Positions 6,940 through 12,429 of a DNA stretch of 12,429 nt are shown piece by piece. A model generated the notes under the pieces. It worked only from the letters and a program-made list of their open reading frames with translations, searched no databases and was not told the DNA's origin. The stretch is from the NCBI GenBank assembly GCA_001801285.1, contig MGXG01000053.1:1-12429 (forward strand), in the 5' to 3' direction. The position numbers were made by a program, and so were the translations under genes. Every line of letters starts with the position of its first letter. Position 1 is the stretch's first letter. This stretch comes from Gammaproteobacteria bacterium GWE2_37_16 (lineage in GTDB: Bacteria > Pseudomonadota > Gammaproteobacteria > UBA9339).

Positions 6940-8244
6940 ATGAAACAAGAATTCAAAGACCGTCGCCAAAAGCTATACGCAGAAATTGGCAAAAATGCAA
7001 TTGTGATTTTAACTTCCGCCAAAGAACACATTGCAAATGGTGGATTAACTTCACCTTATCGCCAAGCCGGTGATTTTTATTATCTAACAGGTATTGTTGA
7101 CCCGGATAGTATTGCTGTTTTTATACCTGGTAGACTGGAGGGAGAATTTCTCCTCTTCAACCGCCAAGCTGATCAAACTCAAGAAACCTGGACTGGAAAA
7201 ATGACTGGTCAAGAAGGAGCCTGCGCTATATATGGCGCTGACCAAGCCTTTCCGATCCAGGAAACAGACAATCTCTTACCTGATTTAATACTGGGAAAAA
7301 GCCATTTGTATTTTACTATCGGACAAGATACCGAATTTGATATTAAAATTATACAATGGCTAACTAAAGCAAGAGAAAAAACTCGTACTGGTCTTAATGC
7401 TCCCGATGATTTCTCCCATATCGGAAAAATTACTCACGAAATGCGTCTGCGCAACAGCCCACATGAAATTAGCTTGATGCGCAAATCAGCAGAAATCGCA
7501 AAAATAGGGCACTTACGAGCTATGCAAGCTTGTAAACCGAATATGTTTGAATATGAATTAGAAGCTGACTTAAACTACGAATACTTGCGCCACGGCGGTA
7601 AACTTGCCTTTGATCCAATTATTGCCTGCGGTGTCAATGCTTGTACTTTGCATTATATGCAAAAAAATTCACAGCTCAAAGATGGCGATTTAGTTTTGGT
7701 CGATTCTGGGGTGGATTATCAATACTATAATTCAGATATAACTCGCACTTTCCCAGTTGGTAAAAAATTTAACGCGGCACAACGCTCCATTTACCAAGCT
7801 GTCCTAGACACTCAATTGGAAGTAATAAAAAAAATCCGCCCCGGAATAAGATGGTGTGAATTACAAGAAACTTCTGAACGCATTATCACCGAGCAATTAT
7901 TAAAACTTGGTATTTTACAAGGTAATTTAACCGACCTGATTACCAACCAAAAATTTAAAAAATTCTATCCGCATCGCATCGGACATTGGCTTGGTCTAGA
8001 GTGTCACGATGTCGGAAAATACGCCTTCAATAAAGAATGGCGCCTATTGGAACCAGGTATGACTTTCACTGTTGAACCGGGTATTTATATTCCAGAAAAT
8101 ACACAAAATGTCGATGCAAAATGGTGGAATATCGGGATACGTATTGAAGATGATATTTTAGTCACTGAAAATGGATGCGAAATCCTGTCCGATGGACTAC
8201 CGAAAACAATTAAGGAGATAGAAGAAACACGAAGTAGCGGTTAA
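6940..8244 (+). CDS. pepP: Xaa-Pro aminopeptidase (aminopeptidase P)
   Basis: Aminopeptidase P is a cytoplasmic metallopeptidase (M24B, usually two manganese ions) that removes an N-terminal residue preceding proline. The 434-residue protein has the N-terminal domain of the family (about 1-165) and the pita-bread catalytic domain. The five metal ligands are visible: Asp255 (LVDSG), Asp266 (SDITRT), His349 (HRIGHWLGLECHD), Glu379 (VEPGIY) and Glu403 (GIRIEDD). His238 in TLHY is also conserved. Length is close to E. coli PepP (441, from memory). An AAGGG lies six bases before the ATG. It is the last gene of the rbfA-truB-trxA-pepP run. A mobile element was inserted 18 bases after its stop, so its natural 3' end or terminator may have been altered. 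Confidence 0.95.
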   Translation: MKQEFKDRRQKLYAEIGKNAIVILTSAKEHIANGGLTSPYRQAGDFYYLTGIVDPDSIAVFIPGRLEGEFLLFNRQADQTQETWTGKMTGQEGACAIYGADQAFPIQETDNLLPDLILGKSHLYFTIGQDTEFDIKIIQWLTKAREKTRTGLNAPDDFSHIGKITHEMRLRNSPHEISLMRKSAEIAKIGHLRAMQACKPNMFEYELEADLNYEYLRHGGKLAFDPIIACGVNACTLHYMQKNSQLKDGDLVLVDSGVDYQYYNSDITRTFPVGKKFNAAQRSIYQAVLDTQLEVIKKIRPGIRWCELQETSERIITEQLLKLGILQGNLTDLITNQKFKKFYPHRIGHWLGLECHDVGKYAFNKEWRLLEPGMTFTVEPGIYIPENTQNVDAKWWNIGIRIEDDILVTENGCEILSDGLPKTIKEIEETRSSG

Positions 8245-8253
8245 AAAATATCT

Positions 8254-8262
8254 ATATACAGT
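8254..8262. repeat. Left copy of 9-base target-site duplication
   Basis: ATATACAGT directly abuts the left terminal inverted repeat. It matches ATATAAAGT (8583-8591) beyond the right end in 8 of 9 positions. Nine bases is the duplication length made by IS903-type elements. Confidence 0.7.
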
Positions 8263-8280
8263 GGTGTTGCTGAATAGTTC
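8263..8280 (+). repeat. Left terminal inverted repeat of the MITE
   Basis: GGTGTTGCTGAATAGTTC matches the complement of the right end in 16 of 18 positions. Confidence 0.8.
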
Positions 8281-8299
8281 AAAAAAAACCATGAATAAC

Positions 8300-8321
8300 G
8301 TAGCTGCTGGCTTAGCCTGCG
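8300..8321 (+). repeat. REP-like palindrome, plus orientation, inside the MITE
   Basis: It begins GTAG and continues into an imperfect palindrome, GCTGGCT and AGCCTGC around a short loop. It agrees in 18 of 23 alignment columns (one gap) with the minus-strand copy at 8512-8534. The two copies face each other, as REPs do in paired BIME arrangements. Confidence 0.55.
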
Positions 8322-8360
8322 ATATACTAAACGAAAACAGGTTTTCAGGGTTAGCGCAAA

Positions 8361-8486
8361 TAGACTCGAGCAGTTTGGATTTTCCGCTAGGCGGCAACGA
8401 GTCGAGTTTGAGGAGTGTATTGGACATACATGACTCAAACGAGCGAGAAAGCCAACAACGCGGAAAACCAAAATGCGAAGAGTATA
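8361..8486. repeat. Long stem: paired 27-base arms around a central hairpin
   Basis: Positions 8361-8387 pair with 8460-8486 in about 22 of 28 columns, including a perfect eight-base block TTTTCCGC against GCGGAAAA. Within the loop, GTTTGAG (8406-8412) pairs with CTCAAAC (8434-8440). After a small internal loop, TGTAT (8416-8420) pairs with ATACA (8426-8430) around TGGAC. Transcribed in either direction, this could form one long RNA stem. Confidence 0.65.
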
Positions 8487-8511
8487 TATTATGTGCGATA
8501 ATTGTATGTTA

Positions 8512-8534
8512 CGCAGACTAAAGTCTGCGGCTAC
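8512..8534 (-). repeat. REP-like palindrome, minus orientation, inside the MITE
   Basis: On the minus strand from 8534 this reads GTAG, C, then CGCAGACT and AGTCTGCG around a TT loop, a perfect 8-base stem. It is the best-preserved of three related palindromes in the window (others at 8300-8321 and 3136-3158). Confidence 0.65.
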
Positions 8535-8564
8535 AGTCTACAGCTATGAAATCGTTATTAATGC

Positions 8565-8582
8565 GAATTATTCAACAACACC
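8565..8582 (-). repeat. Right terminal inverted repeat of the MITE
   Basis: On the minus strand it reads GGTGTTGTTGAATAATTC, close to the IS903-type end. The direct repeat ATATAAAGT follows at once at 8583-8591. Confidence 0.8.
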
Positions 8583-8591
8583 ATATAAAGT
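8583..8591. repeat. Right copy of 9-base target-site duplication
   Basis: ATATAAAGT abuts the right terminal repeat and differs from the left copy (8254-8262) at one position. Confidence 0.7.
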
Positions 8592-8686
8592 TTTATGTAA
8601 ATGAAATTGCTATATTTATCAATATCTTATTTCTCAAAAATGCCAGAAGAACCAAATAAAATTTATACAATTCTCCGAATTAAAAA

Positions 8687-10744
8687 ATGAAAACCAAAAA
8701 CCTCCTTTTCTTAAAGATTATATTTTTTTATTCATTATTGTTTATGACCATCATCGCCCAAGCAACAACAAACACATCACCCCAAGACGATTCTTTAATT
8801 CCACGAAGAATCCTTTTTAGCAATCCTGAAAAAGCCAACGCAACAATCAGTCCAGATGGCACCATGATTGCTTTTCTTGCTCCTGTAAACGGTGTTTTAA
8901 ATGTTTGGGTAGCGCACAATACGGATTTATCACACGCCAAACCTGTAACAAATGAAAAAAAACGCGATATTCGCAATTATTTTTGGACTTACAATAACCA
9001 ATATCTTGGTTATGCACAGGATAAAGATGGTGACGAAAATCTGCATCTTTATTTTGTTAATTTAAAATCCAAAAAAATAAAAGATTTAACACCTTTTCCG
9101 AAAGTACGCGCCGATATAATTAAAGCAAGCATAAATCATCCCAATGAAATTCTTATTGGACTTAATAGACGCAACTCAGAATGGCATGACGTTTATCGTT
9201 TAAATATCACTTCTGGAAAAATCAACCTAATCGAAGAAAATAATCAATTTTCAGATTTTATAGCTGATGAAGATTTAAATTTACGCATTGCCCAAAAACC
9301 GACAGACGAAAATAGTCCTGGATTTTATTTTAAAAACCAAAAGACAGGTCAATGGCAATTTTATGAACGCGTACCTTTCGAGGATGCTTTAACAACTTTC
9401 TTTTTAAACTTCAATCAAGATGGCAGCATTGCATACAAAATCGATAGTCAAGGACAAGATACAGCCGCACTGTACGCTTATAGCTTTATAACTGGTAAAA
9501 AAACATTATTAGCCAAGGATATTAAAGCAGACATAAATGGAGTTCTTTTCCACCCCACTCATCTTTACCCACAAGCATGGGCATCCGAATACACAAAAAT
9601 TGCATGGACTATTTTAGATCGCGATTTAATAAAAGATTTTTCTTACTTGAAAAACGCCTATGCCGCTGATTTCAATATAATTGATCGCTCTTTAGCTGAT
9701 GATAAATGGATTGTGCAATATTATAGTGATACAAAGCCCGCTCGTTTTTATCTTTATGAACGTAATCCAAAAACAGGCATGCCTTTAAAATTAACTTTCC
9801 TTTTTACAACTTTGCAATCATTTGAGAAATTGCCTTTAGTGCCAATGCGACCCGTAATCATCAAATCACGCGATGGTTTAGATTTAATCAGTTACCTAAC
9901 TTTACCAAAATCAGCACCAACCAATAAACAAAACATACCAACAAAACCTTTACCCATGGTGCTTTTGGTTCACGGCGGACCTTGGGCTCGTGATTCTTGG
10001 GGACTAAGCAGATATGCACAATGGTTGGCAAATCGCGGTTATGCTGTTTTAAGCGTCAACTATCGCGGCTCGACTGGTTTAGGCAAAGCATTTTTAAATG
10101 CCGGCAACAAAGAATGGGCTGGAAAAATGCATAACGACTTAATCGATACTGTTACCTGGGCAGTCAAAGAAAAAATCGCTGATCCAAAAAAAATCGCCAT
10201 TATGGGCGGAAGCTATGGTGGTTATGCAACTTTAGTTGGTTTAACTTTCACTCCGGATACATTTGCATGTGGCGTTTCCATTGTTGGACCATCCAATTTG
10301 ATCACACTAATTAAAAGCGTTCCTCCTTATTGGAAACCAGATATTGCTCTTTTTAAAAAACGAGTTGGTGATATTGATACTGAAGATGGGAGAAAACTAT
10401 TACAGGAACGCTCCCCACTAACTTTTGCAAATCGCATAAAAAAACCGCTTTTAATTTTACAAGGCGAACATGATCCAAGAGTAAGTAGGGCTGAGGCAGA
10501 TCAACTGGTCAATAGCATGAAAGAGAAATCCATTCCTGTTACCTATGTACTTTACCACGATGAGGGACATGGATTTTTAAGAGAACCAAATCAAATTTCA
10601 TCAAACGCTATCATTGAACAATTTTTAGCTGACAACTTAAATGGTCGTGCAGAAAAAATTACCGATGATTTCGAAGGAGCTAATTTTTCTATTCTAGAAG
10701 GAAAGGATTATATTCGTAGTTTAAGACAAGATAACAACCATTAA
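8687..10744 (+). CDS. Exported S9-family serine peptidase (prolyl oligopeptidase / acylaminoacyl-peptidase type)
   Basis: The 685-residue protein hydrolyses peptides by an alpha/beta-hydrolase mechanism. A Sec signal peptide is visible: Lys3 and Lys5, a hydrophobic core at about 6-23 and an A-Q-A cleavage site after residue 26, so the mature enzyme should be periplasmic or secreted. Residues about 40-380 form WD40/propeller-like repeats (for example SPDGTMIAF, 55-63). The C-terminal catalytic domain has HGGP (429-432), the nucleophile Ser509 in GGSYGGY, Asp596 in GEHDPRV and His628 in DEGHGF, so the triad is complete. A 35-residue acidic tail follows the hydrolase fold. Substrate specificity cannot be read from sequence; dipeptidyl peptidase and acylaminoacyl peptidase activities are both possible. 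No Shine-Dalgarno precedes the ATG. The MITE ends about 100 bases upstream and may lie in or near the promoter region. Confidence 0.92.
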   Translation: MKTKNLLFLKIIFFYSLLFMTIIAQATTNTSPQDDSLIPRRILFSNPEKANATISPDGTMIAFLAPVNGVLNVWVAHNTDLSHAKPVTNEKKRDIRNYFWTYNNQYLGYAQDKDGDENLHLYFVNLKSKKIKDLTPFPKVRADIIKASINHPNEILIGLNRRNSEWHDVYRLNITSGKINLIEENNQFSDFIADEDLNLRIAQKPTDENSPGFYFKNQKTGQWQFYERVPFEDALTTFFLNFNQDGSIAYKIDSQGQDTAALYAYSFITGKKTLLAKDIKADINGVLFHPTHLYPQAWASEYTKIAWTILDRDLIKDFSYLKNAYAADFNIIDRSLADDKWIVQYYSDTKPARFYLYERNPKTGMPLKLTFLFTTLQSFEKLPLVPMRPVIIKSRDGLDLISYLTLPKSAPTNKQNIPTKPLPMVLLVHGGPWARDSWGLSRYAQWLANRGYAVLSVNYRGSTGLGKAFLNAGNKEWAGKMHNDLIDTVTWAVKEKIADPKKIAIMGGSYGGYATLVGLTFTPDTFACGVSIVGPSNLITLIKSVPPYWKPDIALFKKRVGDIDTEDGRKLLQERSPLTFANRIKKPLLILQGEHDPRVSRAEADQLVNSMKEKSIPVTYVLYHDEGHGFLREPNQISSNAIIEQFLADNLNGRAEKITDDFEGANFSILEGKDYIRSLRQDNNH

Positions 10745-10779
10745 ACTCAGCGGTTAAAGAACATGATTCCTTAAAAAGC

Positions 10780-11091
10780 TCAATCACCAGTCAATAGATT
10801 AAGCAATTTATGTGCCAAATATAAAACAACAACCCCCACCACAACCCCGGAAGCATTTGACAAAAATAGTTGATCAGGAAACCAATAATGATCGATAAGA
10901 TTCCACAAACCGCGCCAAACAAAAATCAAGCCTAGAGAAATAATCAAAGCAAACCATGCTTGATGATGCTTTTTCAAATAACGCATGCGTCGAAAAAGAA
11001 GCTGTTCCTCTTTAATAAATTTTTCACATATTTTTTGTTCTATTTTTTTTATTTTCTTCTTAAATTTAGTTTTTCGCATATTTATAACCAT
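10780..11091 (-). CDS. Small two-helix membrane protein, unknown function
   Basis: The 103-residue product has a very lysine-rich, probably cytoplasmic and coiled N-terminus (about 1-42). It is followed by two likely membrane helices at about 44-64 and 78-99. Between them lies the motif WRGLWNLIDHYWFPD (59-73), which resembles a W-R-G-x-W-x-L-x-D-x-Y-x-F-P signature I recall from scattered small membrane proteins of bacteria and archaea. No function is known to me. The start could be the ATG at 11091 or the one at 11079; neither has a Shine-Dalgarno. The gene converges on the S9 peptidase with 35 bases between stops and diverges from the dus homologue. No obvious terminator separates the convergent pair. 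Confidence 0.7.
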   Translation of the reverse strand: MVINMRKTKFKKKIKKIEQKICEKFIKEEQLLFRRMRYLKKHHQAWFALIISLGLIFVWRGLWNLIDHYWFPDQLFLSNASGVVVGVVVLYLAHKLLNLLTGD

Positions 11092-11178
11092 TTTGATTTG
11101 TGATTTTCTACTAATTGATATAGATTTCGCAGGAACAATAAAACTATTCCTTACTTATTTTGAAAAAATTATAACACA

Positions 11179-12150
11179 GTGATCAAACCATTACACTTAG
11201 GTAACAAAACTTTCCCGGTAAATATTATTCAGGGTCCACTGGCTGGTGTTAGCTGCGCTCCTTTTCGATTTCTAACCTGGAAGTATGGGAAACCAGCCTT
11301 TTCATGTACGGAAATGATTTCATGTAAAGCGCTGCTAAACAAACCAAAAAAACTATATCACCGCTATATTGCAAAAGATCCCAATGAAGGTCCTATATGC
11401 TATCAATTGTTTGGTAACAATCCCGAAGAATTGGCAACAGCAACTGAAATCATCACGGATTATGGGGCTGATTTAATTGATTTAAATTGCGGCTGCCCCG
11501 TAAAGAAAGTCCGCCGTCAAGGGGCTGGCTCCAGCCTGCTATCTGATGCGCCCAAACTTTATAAAATGATTTGTGCCATGAAACAAAATACTGGTTTACC
11601 CGTGTCAGTTAAAATTCGTGTTGAAGGAAATGGTGAAGAAAAATTTAATCTGGACATCGCCAAAGCAATCAGTGACGCTGGCGCAGATTTTTTAGTTGTG
11701 CACGGACGACGTTGGACTGAGCATTATGAAACACCCGTCCATCATGATCAAATCCAATTTTTTGTCGAACAGATGAAGATTCCTGTGATTGGTAATGGAG
11801 ATATTTTCTGTGTTAATTCATTAAAAAAAATGCTCGCAACTGGCTGCGCTGGGGTTATGCTTGCTCGAGCAGGTGTCGGACAACCATGGCTTACACAAAA
11901 GTTGATTGCCGAAATTAATCAACAACCATTTATCAGTCCAACTCCAAAAGAAATTGGTTCGATTTTTCTAGAACATGTTCGATTATTGATAGAACTATTT
12001 GGCGAAGAAAGGTTTGCTATTTTACAAGCACGTAAACTTATTAAATATTATGCTCGCGGCTTACATAATAAAAAGGATTTATGTATTGATGTTTACGCTT
12101 GTAATGATTTAGATACTTTAATAAATATCTGCTTAAACTATTTCACTTAA
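11179..12150 (+). CDS. tRNA-dihydrouridine synthase family protein (DusB-like)
   Basis: Dus enzymes are FMN- and NADPH-dependent flavoproteins that reduce specific tRNA uridines to dihydrouridine. The 323-residue protein is a TIM barrel with the catalytic cysteine Cys106 in DLNCGCPVKKV (101-111), the RQGAGSSLL stretch, Lys145 in VKIR, His175 in VHGR, NGDI (206-209) and the phosphate-binding GVMLARAGVGQPW (225-237). A helical C-terminal domain with ARKLIKYYARG follows. This is closest in layout to DusB. Odd points are the N-terminal motif GPLAGVSCAPFR, where family members usually have PMAG(V/I)TDxPFR, and a high cysteine count (26, 43, 49, 74, 104, 106). No fis gene adjoins it, unlike the usual dusB-fis pair, so I give no symbol. 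The start is a GTG without a Shine-Dalgarno; an in-frame stop at 11161 excludes a much longer form. Confidence 0.87.
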   Translation: MIKPLHLGNKTFPVNIIQGPLAGVSCAPFRFLTWKYGKPAFSCTEMISCKALLNKPKKLYHRYIAKDPNEGPICYQLFGNNPEELATATEIITDYGADLIDLNCGCPVKKVRRQGAGSSLLSDAPKLYKMICAMKQNTGLPVSVKIRVEGNGEEKFNLDIAKAISDAGADFLVVHGRRWTEHYETPVHHDQIQFFVEQMKIPVIGNGDIFCVNSLKKMLATGCAGVMLARAGVGQPWLTQKLIAEINQQPFISPTPKEIGSIFLEHVRLLIELFGEERFAILQARKLIKYYARGLHNKKDLCIDVYACNDLDTLINICLNYFT

Positions 12151-12429
12151 GTGGCTTTACGGTTTTTCAATACTAAAAATAAGTTATCGTATTTGTTGTG
12201 AATATTCCAAACATACCACCCATCCATACCACTATCATCAATGGCAGCGAGTTGTTTAGCGATGTAATCTCTTTTTTGTTGCTCTGAAAGAGGGTAGCGA
12301 TAATTATATGTTTCAATAAATGGATAAACCTTAAAAGGGATTTTGCCATGAAACTGTTTACGCAAGGCGGTCAAACGAGAATGCACAGCTTCATAAGGCA
12401 TTGTTGCATATTTACGATATGGTTCAAAA
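12147..12429 (-). CDS. Putative glycoside hydrolase (DUF4015-type), C-terminal part only
   Basis: The frame stays open from its TAA at 12147-12149 to the right edge, giving 93 visible residues. The true start is beyond the window; the ATG at 12401 is internal. The fragment reads PYRKYATMPYEAVHSRLTAL near its start and ends with DDSGMDGWYVWNIHNKYDN. The closing G-W-x-(L/V)-W-N-x-x-N-x-Y is what I recognise as the end of DUF4015 putative glycoside hydrolases, TIM-barrel proteins of unproven substrate. Upstream parts, including any signal peptide and catalytic acids, cannot be seen. It converges on the dus homologue; the stop codons overlap within the four bases TTAA (12147-12150). Confidence 0.72.
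   Translation of the reverse strand, partial: FEPYRKYATMPYEAVHSRLTALRKQFHGKIPFKVYPFIETYNYRYPLSEQQKRDYIAKQLAAIDDSGMDGWYVWNIHNKYDNLFLVLKNRKAT

Larger units (their letters stand above)
8263..8582. mobile_element. 320-bp non-autonomous IS903/IS5-like element (MITE) built of concentric inverted repeats
   Basis: The element fills most of the 442-base gap between pepP and the S9 peptidase. Its ends are 18-base inverted repeats (16/18 identical) and it is flanked by a 9-base direct repeat (8/9). The right end, GGTGTTGTTGAATAATTC, agrees in 15 of 18 positions with the IS903 end GGCTTTGTTGAATAAATC as I remember it. It encodes no transposase. Inside lie, from outside in, a pair of GTAG-headed REP-like palindromes in opposite orientation (8300-8321 and 8512-8534), a pair of 27-base arms (8361-8387 and 8460-8486) and a central hairpin (8406-8440). 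All tiers centre between about 8417 and 8424. The open frames that cross it have no protein-like features. Confidence 0.75.

Noticed and set aside
8241..8521. Open frames on both strands crossing the MITE (for example plus 8261-8521, minus 8241-8471 and minus 8197-8427)
   Set aside because: They run through inverted repeats and REP palindromes, lack ribosome sites and have no protein-like composition; they are by-products of the repeat.
8600..8686. Promoter for the S9 peptidase
   Set aside because: TACAAT (8666-8671) is a fair -10, but no acceptable -35 sits at proper spacing in this AT-rich stretch.
10985..11182. 65-codon plus-strand frame overlapping the small membrane protein
   Set aside because: It is the antisense shadow of the lysine-rich minus-strand gene and its AT-rich leader, with no ribosome site; its phenylalanine-rich content is what poly-lysine codons give in reverse.
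12147..12401. A complete 84-residue gene starting at the ATG at 12401
   Set aside because: The frame continues open to the window edge and the extra residues (including PYRKYA) fit the larger hydrolase, so this is a truncated longer gene.

Overview
The window is AT-rich DNA from a Gram-negative, probably gammaproteobacterial genome. RsgA, MurC, RbfA, TruB, TrxA and PepP all read as ordinary gammaproteobacterial proteins, and the nucleoside transporter lines up almost end to end with Escherichia coli NupG as I recall it. The AT bias, the split-up housekeeping operons, the nucleoside importer and the intergenic repeats would suit a host-associated lineage such as the Legionellales. That placement is inference, not a demonstration.

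Layout. Positions 1-5057 read leftward (minus strand). In transcription order they hold a small uncharacterised basic protein, murC, nupG, rsgA and the start of a DUF2975 membrane protein cut by the left edge. Positions 5150-8244 read rightward as a compact unit, rbfA-truB-trxA-pepP, with a sigma70-like promoter in front of rbfA and gaps of 4, 42 and 14 bases. After a 442-base gap comes a secreted S9-family serine peptidase (plus). Then follow a small two-helix membrane protein (minus), a tRNA-dihydrouridine synthase homologue (plus) and the 3' end of a DUF4015-type putative glycoside hydrolase (minus), cut by the right edge. The last two genes share the bases of their stop codons.

How the genes relate. 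RsgA and RbfA act late in 30S ribosome maturation, and TruB and the Dus homologue modify tRNA. MurC is cytoplasmic peptidoglycan synthesis. NupG, PepP and the exported peptidase suit nucleoside and peptide scavenging. Two classical gene neighbourhoods are broken: rbfA-truB lacks infB before it and rpsO after it, and murC stands outside a division/cell-wall cluster.

The most interesting item is the gap between pepP and the S9 peptidase (8245-8686). It holds a 320-bp non-coding mobile element at 8263-8582 with 18-bp terminal inverted repeats resembling IS903 (IS5 family) ends and a 9-bp target duplication (8/9 identical). Inside are three further tiers of inverted repeats, all centred within a few bases of position 8423. 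One tier is a pair of GTAG-headed REP-like palindromes. A third relative of this REP lies between murC and nupG with compensatory stem changes. I found no CRISPR array, tRNA or rRNA, and no defence or secretion system.
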